Shown here: positions 24,679 to 34,429 of the stretch, one piece after another | Layout of the letters: every line of letters begins with the position of its first letter | Position numbering within the stretch: position 1 is the first letter of the stretch | Assembly: GCA_016235805.1 (NCBI GenBank) | Contig: JACRIY010000056.1 | Location: 1-64,000 of the forward strand | DNA: 64,000 nucleotides | From: Rhodocyclales bacterium | Lineage (GTDB): Bacteria; Pseudomonadota; Gammaproteobacteria; Burkholderiales; Rhodocyclaceae | Direction: 5' to 3' | Position numbers and translations under genes: made by a program | Notes under the pieces: generated by a model | Told to the model about the DNA's origin: nothing | Databases searched by the model: none | What the model saw: the letters and a program-made list of their open reading frames with translations, nothing else

Positions 24679-26598
24679 CTAAAGGTTCTTCGTGTCGTGA
24701 CAGGCCGCGCCACATTGATTGGTATAGGGAATCGGCATGGCCTTGCCTGGTTCGACACCCTTGACGCCCTTGTTGTCCTTGCGCGGGACATCATAGACGT
24801 GTGAGCTGATGTCATTGACCCAGTAGTTCTTGCCGTCCTTGTTGAGCAGGCCTTTGCCGAAGCCGGCCCCGGTTTGCGACGTCTTGGCGTTGTGGCAGTC
24901 GATGCAGGTGATCTTTGCCGGATCGACCGTGCACTTCGCCTTGTCAGCCAAGTGCTCCTTCATGTCATCGCGATTCTTGTGACATGCGGTGCACACCTCG
25001 GACGTCTTCGGATCGTGCTTCAACTGGTGCAGCGACTTGCCGTTGCCATGCGGATCATGGCAGTCCGAGCAGGCGACCAATTGGGTACCGTTGCGGTACT
25101 TCTTGGCCTTGATGAGGTCCGAATAGGGCTGGTGGTGGCTCTTTGAATGCAGCCCATCCGCCCAGAAATCGGCATCCTTGCCATCCGCCCGGGTGGTGTA
25201 TTCGGTGAGGAAGCGGTTACGCGAAGTGCCGGGCAACATCATCTTGTTGTCCTTGTTGACCGGCTGGTCGTTGTTGAGGAAGCCCTGGGGCCGGCTGTGG
25301 CACTGTCCGCACAGCACGTCGGCGCGTTCCGCCGAGAGCTTGTTGGGGCTCACGATGGTGGCCGGCATGTCGATCTCCCTGGCCTTGTCATGCACAGAAC
25401 CGGGACCGTGGCAGGTTTCGCAACCCAGGTTGAGTTCGTTGGGCTTGCCGTCGCCGTCGATGTCCAGTTCGCCATTGCGATCATTGGCGGCGCCGGCGAT
25501 GTAGTCGCCCTTGGCGTTTTTGGTCAGCGTATAGCCGGCGTAATGGCAGGACGCGCATTCCTTGTCGAAGGACTTGCCCGGTGGCGGATCGATCAGTTTT
25601 TTGGCTTCCTCGTTGTAGAACCAGTCGGCGTGGTAGTCGCGCCAGGGCTTGCGGGTACGGTCGGCAAAGCTGTCATCGCCGTTCTGGTTGAACTGCACGA
25701 AGGGGAACAGGTTGGCGCCGACGCGCACCAGATAGCGCTGCTTGTAGAGGCCGCCGCCGTAGGTCATATCGACCGTATAGGTGCGGGGCTTGTCCGCGCT
25801 GTCCCGCAGATTCTCGGTACGCAGCTTGAGCTTGCCGTCGGTGTCCTTGTAGAAGGTCGCGGTAAAGCTTGCCGACGCCGCATCTGCCGGCGCCTTGGTG
25901 GTGATCTGGTACTTGTCGAAGCCGCGCCCTTTGTCGAAACCGTAGAACCAGAATTTTGTGCCGGCCATGAGCTTGTCCAGGCCCTTGTTGAATTCCGGGA
26001 AGCGCGAATGATCCTGCAGCTTGCTCGGCTTGCCGATCACCGTCATGCCCAGCCGGTGCAGGGTTTTGGTGATGTGCTTCTGGTCTTCGTGGCACTCGAT
26101 GCAGGCGGTACTGCCGATGTATTTGGCATCGGGCGGCACGTTGCCGGAGATCTTGATCAGCATCGGCGCGGTACCCAGTTCATCGGTACCCAGTGCCTTG
26201 CGCGACTTGTCGCCGCCCGGCAGGTACTTGCTGGTGGCTGGTTCGACATAAACGAAGTACTTGCCGCCGGGAACATTGGCGAAATTGAACTCGCCTTTGT
26301 CATCGGTCCTGGCGTTCAGATAGCGCCCGCGATTGGCGGCGAGGCTGTCTTCCAGTGGTTCGTCGTTCGGCGAATCCTTCTTGACCTCGATCGGCGTCTT
26401 GCCCATCGCGGCGATGTCGGTGGCGGGGATCAACCAGACCGTGGCATTGGCGACCTTGAGGAAGGTCTCCTTGCTGCCGTCCTCGACCACGCCCTTGAAT
26501 GAAGTGTTCGGGTAAGTTTTCGCGCCACCCGTACAGCCGTATATCAGGAATACGGAAAGGAGTGCCAGCAGGCTCCCGAATATGGTCTTCCTCATCAT
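24679..26598 (-). CDS. Octahaem c-type cytochrome lipoprotein
   Basis: 639 aa. MMRKTIFGSLLALLSVFLIYGC is a lipoprotein-type signal with Cys at the expected place; Tyr two residues before it is unusual. A carboxypeptidase-like beta domain comes first (GEFNFANVPGGKYFVYVEP). Seven CxxCH haem sites follow (CIECH, CASCH, CETCH, CGQCH, CSDCH, CTACH, CIDCH), plus a final CGAACH with three-residue spacing. It probably carries electrons at the outer membrane or in the periplasm. The start is preceded by an FNR-type box, suggesting anaerobic expression. The exact redox partner is unknown. Confidence 0.82.
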   Translation of the reverse strand: MMRKTIFGSLLALLSVFLIYGCTGGAKTYPNTSFKGVVEDGSKETFLKVANATVWLIPATDIAAMGKTPIEVKKDSPNDEPLEDSLAANRGRYLNARTDDKGEFNFANVPGGKYFVYVEPATSKYLPGGDKSRKALGTDELGTAPMLIKISGNVPPDAKYIGSTACIECHEDQKHITKTLHRLGMTVIGKPSKLQDHSRFPEFNKGLDKLMAGTKFWFYGFDKGRGFDKYQITTKAPADAASASFTATFYKDTDGKLKLRTENLRDSADKPRTYTVDMTYGGGLYKQRYLVRVGANLFPFVQFNQNGDDSFADRTRKPWRDYHADWFYNEEAKKLIDPPPGKSFDKECASCHYAGYTLTKNAKGDYIAGAANDRNGELDIDGDGKPNELNLGCETCHGPGSVHDKAREIDMPATIVSPNKLSAERADVLCGQCHSRPQGFLNNDQPVNKDNKMMLPGTSRNRFLTEYTTRADGKDADFWADGLHSKSHHQPYSDLIKAKKYRNGTQLVACSDCHDPHGNGKSLHQLKHDPKTSEVCTACHKNRDDMKEHLADKAKCTVDPAKITCIDCHNAKTSQTGAGFGKGLLNKDGKNYWVNDISSHVYDVPRKDNKGVKGVEPGKAMPIPYTNQCGAACHDTKNL

Positions 26599-26681
26599 GA
26601 TCCCCTTGTCGTTATCGTTTGTGGAATGCAAAAGCTTGCAAAGCATCTTGAGGAATCATAGGCGTGGGTGATTCGAGTCTG

Positions 26682-26695
26682 TTGATCGATATCAA
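26682..26695 (-). promoter_or_regulatory. Perfect FNR/ANR/DNR-type box
   Basis: TTGATCGATATCAA equals the consensus TTGAT-N4-ATCAA. It is centred about 90 bp upstream of the multihaem lipoprotein ATG, so a -41.5 activator position would place transcription start near 26647. Assignment to the leftward gene is an inference from distance. Confidence 0.75.
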
Positions 26696-26734
26696 TGGAA
26701 GCGGCTTTTGGTTGGCAGGCTAGTATCTGATAAG

Positions 26735-26750
26735 CTGTATAAAAGAACAG
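26735..26750 (+). promoter_or_regulatory. LexA (SOS) box upstream of dnaE2
   Basis: CTGTATAAAAGAACAG fits CTGT-N8-ACAG exactly with an AT-rich centre. It lies 14 bp before the dnaE2 ATG at 26765, a position that would block transcription or promoter clearance. Confidence 0.8.
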
Positions 26751-26764
26751 CTATCCGTGCGATC

Positions 26765-29700
26765 ATGCCATCCCTGCCGGCCTACGCCGAACTCCATTGC
26801 GTCTCCAACTTCAGCTTCCTGCGCGGGGCCTCCCACGCCGGGGAACTGGTGGCGCGCGCGGTGGAACTCGGCTACACGGCGCTGGCGGTCACCGACGAGT
26901 GCAGCTTTGCCGGCAGCGTGCGGGCCCACCTTGCGGCACGCGATACACCGCTCAGGCTGATCCACGGCACCGAGCTTAAGCTCGCCTGCGGCATGAAGCT
27001 GGTGCTGCTGGCCTGCAATCGCGCCGGCTACGGCAACCTCGCGGCACTGGTGACGCTAGGCCGGCGCCGCGCCGAAAAAGGCAGCTATCGCCTGACGCGC
27101 GCCGACCTTGCCGGTTGGGATGGCGATGGCGTGCCGGATTGCCTGGCGCTGTGGGTACCCACGGTGAGTTCAAGAGTCGGCGCTGGCGACACGGCGAATT
27201 GGGATGCCGACGCGCGCTGGCTCGCCGAACACTTCGCCGGCCGCGCCTGGATCGCCTGCGAGCGGCATTTGCGCCCCGACGATGGCGAGCGCCTGGCCGC
27301 CCTGCGCGCGCTGGCGGCGACCGTGCATCTGCCGCTGGTGGCGGCGGGCGACGTGCACATGCACCTGCGTTCGCGTCGGCCCTTGCAGGACGCGCTGACC
27401 GCGCTGCGCTTCAACACCACGGTGGCGCTGGCGGGCGGTGCGCTGTTTCCCAACGGCGAACGCCATCTGCGCTCGCGCCTGGCGCTGGCCCGCCTGTATC
27501 CGCCCGAACTGCTGGTCGAGACGTTGAAGGTGGCGGCGCTTTGCGACTTCTCGCTCGACGAATTGCGCTACGAATATCCCGAGGAGGTGGTGCCGGCCGG
27601 CCAGACGCCGGATTCCTGGCTGCGACGATTGAGCGAGGAGGGGCTGGCGCGGCGCTATCCGGCGGGCGTGCCGGGCAAGGTGGCGGCCCAGGTCGAGCAT
27701 GAACTGGCGCTGATCGCCGAGATGAACTACGCGCCGTATTTCCTCACCGTGCATGACATCGTGGCCTGGGCGCGAGCGCAGGGGATACTGTGCCAGGGAC
27801 GCGGCTCGGCGGCCAACTCGGCGGTTTGCTACGCACTGTTCGTCACCGAGGTCGATCCGGCGCGGGCCAGCATGCTGTTCGAACGCTTCGTCTCGAAGGA
27901 GCGCAACGAGCCGCCCGACATCGACGTCGATTTCGAGCACCAGCGGCGCGAGGAAGTGATCCAGTACATCTACGCCAAATACGGCCGCGAACGCGCCGCG
28001 CTAGCCGCCGCCGTGATCACCTATCGGACGCGCGGCGCCTTGCGCGATGCCGGTCGCGCGCTGGGTTTTCCGCTGGCCGCGATCGAGCGCCTGGCCGGCA
28101 ACCTGGCCTGGTGGGAAAAGCGCGAGGAACTGGCGCAGCGCTGTGCCGAGGTCGGCCTCGATCCGGAGGATCCCGCGGTGCAGCGCTGGCTGGGCATCGC
28201 GCAAATGCTGATCGGCTTTCCGCGCCACCTGACGCAGCATGTCGGCGGCTTCGTGATTGCGCGCGGCCGGCTCGACCGCCTGGTGCCGGTGGAAAACGCC
28301 GCCATGCCGGACCGCACCGTGATCCAGTGGGACAAGGACGACATCGACGCGCTGGGCCTGATGAAGGTCGACGTGCTGGCGCTCGGCATGCTCTCGGCGA
28401 TCCGCCGCATGCTGGCGGCCGTGGCGCGGCGGCATGGCACGCCGTTCGGCCTGGCCGACGTGCCGGCCGAGGACGCCGCCACCTACGCGATGGTGTCGCG
28501 CGCCGACACCGTCGGCGTGTTCCAGGTCGAGTCGCGGGCGCAGATGGCCATGCTGCCGCGCTTGCGGCCGGCCTGCTTCTACGACCTCGTCATCGAAGTG
28601 GCGCTGGTGCGCCCCGGCCCGATCCAGGGCAACATGGTCCATCCCTACCTGCGGCGCCGGCAGGGGCTGGAGCCGGTGGCGTATCCCAGCGAGGCGGTGC
28701 GCGAGGTGCTCTCGCGCACCCTGGGCGTGCCGATCTTCCAGGAGCAGGCGATGCAACTGGCTATCGTCGCCGCCGGCTTCACGCCGGGCGAAGCCGACCA
28801 GTTGCGCCGCGCCATGGCGGCCTGGAAACGCAAGGGCGGGCTGGAGCCGTTCCGCGAGCGCCTGCTTTCCGGGATGCGTGATCGCGGCTATGCGGATGAA
28901 TTTGCCGAGGCGCTCTATCGCCAGATCCAGGGCTTCGGCGAGTACGGTTTTCCCGAGTCGCATGCCGCCAGCTTCGCCCTGCTGGTCTATGTCTCGGCCT
29001 GGCTCAAGCACCATGAGCCGGCGGCCTTTCTGCTCGGCCTGCTCAATTCGCAACCCATGGGTTTCTACTCGCCTTCGCAACTGGTGCAGGACGCGCGCCG
29101 CCACGGTGTCGAGGTGCGGCCGGTGGATGTCACGGCGAGCGACCGGGAATGCACGCTGGAAGGCGCAAGCCTGGCCGCGGTGCGCCTCGGCCTGTGGCAG
29201 TTGCGCGGCTTCTCCACTCCGGCCGGCGAGCGCATCGTCGCCGCGCGTCACGAGGCGCCCTTCGCCGACCTCGCCGACCTGGCGCGCCGTGCCGATCTCG
29301 GCCAGGGCGACCTTGACCTGCTCGCGGCCGGCGGGGCGCTTCGGCATTTGGCTGGCCACCGGCGCCAGGCCGCCTGGGCTGCGGCCGCCGTTCCGCTGCA
29401 GCGCGACCTGTTCGCCGGCATCGCGCCGGAAGAGGCGCGCGTCGAATTCACCGCGCCGCGCGAAGGTGAGGAGATCGTCGCCGACTACCGCAGCCTCGGG
29501 CTCACGCTGGGCCGCCATCCGCTGGCGCTGCTGCGCACGCGGCTGGCGGCGCGGCGCTATATTCCGGCGATGGAACTGCGCGATCGCGGCGACCGCGCCG
29601 TGGTGCGCTGCGCCGGCATCGTCACCTGCCGCCAGCGGCCGGGCACGGCCAGCGGCGTCATCTTCGTCACCCTCGAAGACGAAACCGGCAGCGCCAACAT

Positions 29701-29890
29701 CGTGGTGTTCAACGATCTGGCGTGTCGCCAGCGCCGACTTTTGCTCGGCAGCCGGTTATTGGGTGTCGCCGGCCAGTTGCAGGTGCAGGGCAGGGGCGAG
29801 CATGCCGTGGTGCACCTGGTGGCCAGCCGCTTGTTCGATCACAGCGAGTGGCTGGGGTCTGTCCTTACCGGGAGCAGGGATTTTCATTGA
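26765..29890 (+). CDS. dnaE2: Error-prone DNA polymerase III alpha subunit, DnaE2/ImuC
   Basis: 1041 aa. The PHP domain begins [22 protein letters not shown], a DnaE2-type opening. The polymerase centre contains [14 protein letters not shown] and the catalytic aspartates in [31 protein letters not shown] is a DnaE2 signature. A C-terminal OB fold follows. DnaE2 performs translesion synthesis and normally works with ImuA and ImuB, whose genes are not adjacent here. ATG 26765 follows a LexA box. Two copies of the dispersed repeat (27174, 29719) lie in frame inside the gene. Confidence 0.93.
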   Translation: MPSLPAYAELHCVSNFSFLRGASHAGELVARAVELGYTALAVTDECSFAGSVRAHLAARDTPLRLIHGTELKLACGMKLVLLACNRAGYGNLAALVTLGRRRAEKGSYRLTRADLAGWDGDGVPDCLALWVPTVSSRVGAGDTANWDADARWLAEHFAGRAWIACERHLRPDDGERLAALRALAATVHLPLVAAGDVHMHLRSRRPLQDALTALRFNTTVALAGGALFPNGERHLRSRLALARLYPPELLVETLKVAALCDFSLDELRYEYPEEVVPAGQTPDSWLRRLSEEGLARRYPAGVPGKVAAQVEHELALIAEMNYAPYFLTVHDIVAWARAQGILCQGRGSAANSAVCYALFVTEVDPARASMLFERFVSKERNEPPDIDVDFEHQRREEVIQYIYAKYGRERAALAAAVITYRTRGALRDAGRALGFPLAAIERLAGNLAWWEKREELAQRCAEVGLDPEDPAVQRWLGIAQMLIGFPRHLTQHVGGFVIARGRLDRLVPVENAAMPDRTVIQWDKDDIDALGLMKVDVLALGMLSAIRRMLAAVARRHGTPFGLADVPAEDAATYAMVSRADTVGVFQVESRAQMAMLPRLRPACFYDLVIEVALVRPGPIQGNMVHPYLRRRQGLEPVAYPSEAVREVLSRTLGVPIFQEQAMQLAIVAAGFTPGEADQLRRAMAAWKRKGGLEPFRERLLSGMRDRGYADEFAEALYRQIQGFGEYGFPESHAASFALLVYVSAWLKHHEPAAFLLGLLNSQPMGFYSPSQLVQDARRHGVEVRPVDVTASDRECTLEGASLAAVRLGLWQLRGFSTPAGERIVAARHEAPFADLADLARRADLGQGDLDLLAAGGALRHLAGHRRQAAWAAAAVPLQRDLFAGIAPEEARVEFTAPREGEEIVADYRSLGLTLGRHPLALLRTRLAARRYIPAMELRDRGDRAVVRCAGIVTCRQRPGTASGVIFVTLEDETGSANIVVFNDLACRQRRLLLGSRLLGVAGQLQVQGRGEHAVVHLVASRLFDHSEWLGSVLTGSRDFH
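27174..27197 (+). repeat. Dispersed repeat copy in dnaE2 (5' part)
   Basis: AGAGTCGGCGCTGGCGACAC followed by GGCG. It encodes SRVGAGDTA in a region where DnaE2 proteins vary. Confidence 0.75.
29719..29742 (-). repeat. Dispersed repeat copy in dnaE2 (3' part)
   Basis: GGCGTGTCGCCAGCGCCGAC followed by TTTT, encoding LACRQRRLL near the OB fold. Confidence 0.75.
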
Positions 29891-29979
29891 GGGCTCAAGG
29901 TATGACGGATGGTGCATCGGTGCGCAAACTGATTTATGCTGTATGCGCCGCACCCACTCAAACAACAGGAGGAAATTCC

Positions 29980-30474
29980 ATGAAAATCTACAAGATCCTT
30001 GCATGCCTGCTGACCAGCCTGGCGCTGTTCGGCGCCACCCATGTCCGCGCCCAGACGCCCCCGCCATATGGCGCGCCGATATCCAATGATCAGGCGAAGA
30101 AGGCCATGGCCGCGGCCGAGGCGGAAGCGAAGAAGAACAGCTGGAACGTGGTCATCGCCATCGTCGACTCGGGCGGCAACATGATGATGTTGCAGCGCCT
30201 CGACGGCACCCAGTTCGGCTCGGTAACTGTTGCCAGCGAAAAGGCCCACGCGGCGGCGGCCTTCCGGCGGCCGACCAAGGTCTTCCAGGACCTGATTGCC
30301 CAGGGCGGGGTGCATCTGCGCATGCTCAACCTGACCGGCGGCACGGCGGGCGTGCTCGAGGGCGGCGTTCCGATTGTGGTCGATGGCAAAATCATCGGCG
30401 CCATCGGCGTGTCCGGCGTCACCTCGCAGCAGGATGCGCAGATTGCCCAGGCGGGGGCGGATTCGCTGAAGTAA
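29980..30474 (+). CDS. Periplasmic GlcG/HbpS family haem-binding-like protein
   Basis: 164 aa with a perfect AGGAGG ribosome-binding site. Signal peptide about 1-25 (ending VRA-Q). The mature protein shows the DUF336/GlcG fold: SNDQAKKAMAAAEAEAKK, VVIAIVDSGGNMMMLQRLDG, ASEKAHAAAAFRRPTK, and GGVPIVVDGKIIGAIGVSG. Some relatives bind haem (HbpS), others belong to glycolate operons with unknown role. It is an isolated gene closed by a strong terminator. Confidence 0.85.
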   Translation: MKIYKILACLLTSLALFGATHVRAQTPPPYGAPISNDQAKKAMAAAEAEAKKNSWNVVIAIVDSGGNMMMLQRLDGTQFGSVTVASEKAHAAAAFRRPTKVFQDLIAQGGVHLRMLNLTGGTAGVLEGGVPIVVDGKIIGAIGVSGVTSQQDAQIAQAGADSLK

Positions 30475-30491
30475 CGGGCGCGTCGCAAACG

Positions 30492-30523
30492 AAAAAGCGG
30501 AGCTCGCGAGCTCCGCTTTTTTT
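30492..30523. terminator. Bidirectional rho-independent terminator
   Basis: AAAA plus the 22-bp palindrome AGCGGAGCTC/GAGCTCCGCT-type stem plus TTTTTTT, between the convergent GlcG-like gene and the GGDEF/EAL gene. It works on either strand because A- and T-runs flank both arms. Confidence 0.93.
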
Positions 30524-30566
30524 GTGGACGACCATCGCATTGCAAGGACGCCAGGCGCGTGCGAAT

Positions 30567-33554
30567 TCAGTGCAGGTTCTTGCCGGTGCCGTAGGTGTCG
30601 CCGTCGTCGATCACCACCCGGTTGGCCTGGATGTCCGCCAACGCCTTTCTCATCGCCGCATCGTTGATCCAGTGCGCAGCATGCGGCGCCAGGAGGATTT
30701 CGGCGGGCGGCATGGGTCGCGCGATGCCGAAGCCCTGGATGTAGTCGATGCCGACTTCGGCCATGGCGCGCAAGGTGGCGGCGTCCTCGACCCATTCCGC
30801 GATCGAGCGCATGCCCAGGTTGCGCGACAGGTCGCTGATGGCTTGCACGATGGACAGGCGCGACGGGTGTCGCGCCGCCGATTCGACGATGGCGCCGTCG
30901 ATCTTGATCACGTCGGCCTGCAGGTCGGAGAGGTACATGAAGGACGTATAGCCGGCGCCGAAGTCGTCGAGTGCCAGCTTGACGTCGAATTCGCGCAGGC
31001 GGTCGATCACGCGTCGCGTTTGGCTGAAATCACGCAGCGCGACGCCTTCGGTGATCTCCGCGCAGAGGCGGCTGGCGGCGCGAGGATGGGCGCGCAGCAT
31101 GGCGTAGGCGTCGGTCATGAACTGCTCGTCGTTGATCGAGGCGCCGGAAAAATTGACTGTGACGAAGCGGGTGCTGGCCAACTGGGCGAGATTGGCATCG
31201 AGCCATTCCAGCACGGTCGACAGCACCCAGCGGTCGATCACGCCGACGCGACCGTGGGCTTCGGCGACGGAAATCACGCGCCCGGCCGGCATGACGCTGC
31301 CGTCGGGCGCGCGGGCGCGCAGCAGGACTTCGAAATCGAGGCTGCCGAAGGGGTCGTGCACCGCCATGATGGGTTGCATGGCGATGGTGAGGAACTCGGG
31401 TGCCCGTTCCGGCGTCAGCCGCGCCACCAATTCACGTTCTTCTTCGTGCTCGTGGAACGCCGGCGCGTCGGGTCCGAAGGCCACCACGTGGCCCGAGGCG
31501 GACACCCGTTTGGCTTCGCGGCAGGCGCGATCGGCGGCGGAGATCAGGTCGACCACCTCGATGCCCTGGGTGACCTCGACCACGCCGAAGGAGACGCCGA
31601 TGCGGAAGGCCAGGTCCTGGACCCGGAAGATGTCGCCGTCGATCAGGCTGACCAGTTCATGGCACCTTTCGGTTGCGTCCGTGAGGGACATGCCGCGCAG
31701 CAGGATGAGGAATTCGTCGCCGCCGATGCGTCCCAGCAGGTGTTCGTTGCCCAGCGCTTTGACCATCTTGGCGCACAGTTGGCGCAACACTTCGTCGCCG
31801 GCGGTATGGCCGAACAGGTCATTGACGGTCTTGAACCGGTCGAGGTCCACATAGGCCAGCGCGCAGGGCGTCACCGCGCCGGCGGAGTTGATCGCGCCGC
31901 GCAGCGCCTGCTCGATCGCGCGCCGCGAGAGTGCCCCGGTGAGCTGGTCGTGGTCGGCGAGGTACATCAGTTTCCGGTTGGCGGTGACCGCCTCGGTAAT
32001 GTCCTCGATCGAGCCCTCGATCAGGCCGTCGCCGATCGAGGCGCGCGCCTCGTACCAGGCACCGTGGTCGGCGGATTGGAAACGAAGTTGCGCACGTGAG
32101 TTGCCGAGCAGCGCGCCGCGCAGCGATTCCCAGGCGCCCGGCTCGAAGAAGTCCTGCCAGCGCGACTTTCCTTCCAGCGCCTGGCGTCCCAGCAGGCGCC
32201 CCAGCGCCGGGTTGCCGCGCAGGATGCGGCCGCTGGCGTCGGCCGTGAAAAAGGCCACCGGCACCTGGTCGTAGGTTTTCTGCAGGGCGATCTCCGCACC
32301 TTGGCGACCGGAGCGTTCGATGCGCATCTGTTCCGCCAGCGCCATCGCCACCAGCAGGCCGGAACTGAGTGCCGCGGTGACGCTGTTGACGTAGGGAATC
32401 GGCCCCGGCAGGCCCAGCATCGCCTTGATCACTTCGGCGAAGCCGGCCAGCGCTGTGACCACCAGCGAGGCCGCGAACCAGAGGGCGATCCGCGAACGCG
32501 AAGTCAGCAGTATGCGCGCCAGATAGTAGACGATGATGCCGTAACCGACGAACGAGCCGATCCATAGCGTCGGGATGAAGTTCCGGTAGGGCAGCAGCAA
32601 TGCCGCGCCGAACATCGGCAGGTAGATCAGTTCGAGGATGCTCACCAGCGGGCGCTGTCCGACGCGAGCGAGATCGGTCTTGAACAGTCGCAGGAACAGG
32701 AAGGCGGTGAGCGGGAAGTTCGCGGCGAGGACCAGCTTGCGCATTCCGTCGAGCCAGCCGGCAGGTACCTGGTGCCCCAGCCAGAGGGTGTCCCAGCCGG
32801 CGGAGATGGCGCCGACCCGCGTGCTGACGATGAGCCAGGCGGCGAAGACGATATAGACCGGTTCGCGGTTGACAAGGGCGACCAGCAGCATGAATACCGC
32901 GAGCACCGTCAGGCCGCCCTCGAGCAGGCCCATGTCGTTGGCAAAGGCGCGGATCGACTGGTTGAAGTCGGCCGCCGTCCAGGCCGTGACGGTGAGGTGT
33001 GCCGGCCCGACGAAGGTGGCGCGACAAAGCACCGGTACGCCCGAGAGGTCGATGCCCTTGGTGGCGAAACCGGCGTTGGTGATGGTCAACGCACCCGTGG
33101 TGCCGGCCCGGTTCGCGGTGCCCAGCGCCGTCAGTGACGGGCCGCGCCAACAGGACAGCGTTCGCGCGTGGCGCGACGGAAAATAGACCAGCGGCGGACC
33201 GGCGGAATCCGGAGCCAGCTTGGGCGGCGTGAACGAGAACCAGACCGGCGCTTCCGACAGGCGGGTGTCGAAATAGCTGACTTGGCCCGCGCCGCGCAAG
33301 GCGTCGCGAGCGGCGGCGGGTTCCATCTGACCGTCGTCGGGAACGAAGGCGAGGGCCGTGAAGGGAAGGTCGGGCGGCGTCTTGACCTGGGTGTCCGACT
33401 CCCAGGCGAACAGCGCGAGCAACATCGCGCAGGCGAGGATGGCGGGAATTACTGCAAAGGACAGCCGCGCAAGCCAGCGGCTATTGCGACGCAAAAAGCC
33501 GCGGCCGAGTTCGCGGGAGGCAAGCAGCAGCAGTCGGCGCGTACGCGGACGCAT
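30567..33554 (-). CDS. Membrane GGDEF-EAL protein with 7TM sensor region
   Basis: 995 aa. After an N-terminal helix comes a periplasmic domain of about 150 residues. A block of about seven transmembrane helices (7TMR-DISM-like) follows, then a PAS domain, an intact GGDEF site (RIGGDEFLILL) and an EAL domain. The signature is EVLLR instead of EALLR, but the metal and catalytic residues in TVNFSG, CAEITEG, LALDDFGAGY and IKID are present. It could both make and break c-di-GMP, or have one domain regulatory. It stands alone, convergent with the GlcG-like gene. Confidence 0.88.
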   Translation of the reverse strand: MRPRTRRLLLLASRELGRGFLRRNSRWLARLSFAVIPAILACAMLLALFAWESDTQVKTPPDLPFTALAFVPDDGQMEPAAARDALRGAGQVSYFDTRLSEAPVWFSFTPPKLAPDSAGPPLVYFPSRHARTLSCWRGPSLTALGTANRAGTTGALTITNAGFATKGIDLSGVPVLCRATFVGPAHLTVTAWTAADFNQSIRAFANDMGLLEGGLTVLAVFMLLVALVNREPVYIVFAAWLIVSTRVGAISAGWDTLWLGHQVPAGWLDGMRKLVLAANFPLTAFLFLRLFKTDLARVGQRPLVSILELIYLPMFGAALLLPYRNFIPTLWIGSFVGYGIIVYYLARILLTSRSRIALWFAASLVVTALAGFAEVIKAMLGLPGPIPYVNSVTAALSSGLLVAMALAEQMRIERSGRQGAEIALQKTYDQVPVAFFTADASGRILRGNPALGRLLGRQALEGKSRWQDFFEPGAWESLRGALLGNSRAQLRFQSADHGAWYEARASIGDGLIEGSIEDITEAVTANRKLMYLADHDQLTGALSRRAIEQALRGAINSAGAVTPCALAYVDLDRFKTVNDLFGHTAGDEVLRQLCAKMVKALGNEHLLGRIGGDEFLILLRGMSLTDATERCHELVSLIDGDIFRVQDLAFRIGVSFGVVEVTQGIEVVDLISAADRACREAKRVSASGHVVAFGPDAPAFHEHEEERELVARLTPERAPEFLTIAMQPIMAVHDPFGSLDFEVLLRARAPDGSVMPAGRVISVAEAHGRVGVIDRWVLSTVLEWLDANLAQLASTRFVTVNFSGASINDEQFMTDAYAMLRAHPRAASRLCAEITEGVALRDFSQTRRVIDRLREFDVKLALDDFGAGYTSFMYLSDLQADVIKIDGAIVESAARHPSRLSIVQAISDLSRNLGMRSIAEWVEDAATLRAMAEVGIDYIQGFGIARPMPPAEILLAPHAAHWINDAAMRKALADIQANRVVIDDGDTYGTGKNLH

Positions 33555-33622
33555 CTAGCCGCAGTCCGCCGGTATTCTGTTACGGCGCGTAGCGGCCATG
33601 CGGGTCTTCCGGATTTGCCGCG

Positions 33623-34345
33623 TCAGCGTTCGGCCATGGACAGACGCGATTCCTCGTCGCGATTCTGGCCAATGCCGGTGCCAAGGGTGGCAGCGGGAGC
33701 CAGTTCGATGTCCGGGTGATGGACCTCGAAAAACAGCGAATACCAGGGATGTCCGACCTCGCGCCAGCGACGCTTGGTAGCAACCACGTCACAGGACATG
33801 GTCCGATGGGGAATCATTCCAGCGTGCGCCATCGGCACGAATTCACCACCGGGGAAAACATCCTCGAACAGCAACCAGCTGTAAAAGCGGTCCATCGGAT
33901 TGCGCGCGGCAGCGACGATGCAATCGACCCCGCTGGCCTCGCACTGAAGGAACATGGTTTTCATCAGCATGGCTTTCACCATGCGACCCACGGCGGCCTG
34001 GCTGACGGCAAGGCGGGTGGCCTCGGTCAGGACCCGGTGGCGCAGGCTTTGCGGAAGCTCTACGGATTGTTCGAGGTCGAGCGGGCGCGACTGGTTGGTG
34101 CGGAAACGCATGCTGCCCAGAGGAGCCCCGTCCAGCTTGGCCATCGCCACCATGACACGGCTGCTGCCATCGAGGTCGCTGGGCTCCGGTCGGGAAAAGC
34201 GCGCCGCGAGTTCGGGCAGGTGTCGCCCGTAGGCGCTTTGCCGGATCGCCACCGCTTTTTCCAGTTCCACCTCGTCGCGTACGCAACGTATTACGAAAGG
34301 CAGATGCTCGATAGTGGAGTGCTGGTCTTGGGTTTCGGCGCGCAT
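33623..34345 (-). CDS. FeeM-like N-acyl amino acid synthase / exosortase-associated acyltransferase
   Basis: 240 aa GNAT-fold protein. The N-terminal region IRCVRDEVELEKAVAIRQSAYGRH and the block LTEATRLAVSQA...VKAMLMKTMFLQCEASGVDCIVAAARNPMDRFY match the FeeM/autoinducer-synthase-like acyltransferases found with PEP-CTERM/exosortase systems. It probably uses acyl-ACP to acylate an amino acid or similar acceptor. No exosortase or PEP-CTERM gene is in the window, so the pathway link comes from family knowledge only. It is preceded by an 84-bp gap with nothing notable. Confidence 0.7.
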   Translation of the reverse strand: MRAETQDQHSTIEHLPFVIRCVRDEVELEKAVAIRQSAYGRHLPELAARFSRPEPSDLDGSSRVMVAMAKLDGAPLGSMRFRTNQSRPLDLEQSVELPQSLRHRVLTEATRLAVSQAAVGRMVKAMLMKTMFLQCEASGVDCIVAAARNPMDRFYSWLLFEDVFPGGEFVPMAHAGMIPHRTMSCDVVATKRRWREVGHPWYSLFFEVHHPDIELAPAATLGTGIGQNRDEESRLSMAER

Positions 34346-34429
34346 GGTTGGGGAATATGCACGTTAATGGGCCTCCTGACAAGAGGGAAAGCGTTTCGAG
34401 CTAACGACTTGAGGGAAATTAACGACACT

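Noticed and set aside
25147-26502. A 451-codon open frame antisense to the multihaem lipoprotein
   Set aside because: The opposite frame has seven CxxCH motifs and a lipoprotein signal; the antisense product has no motif.
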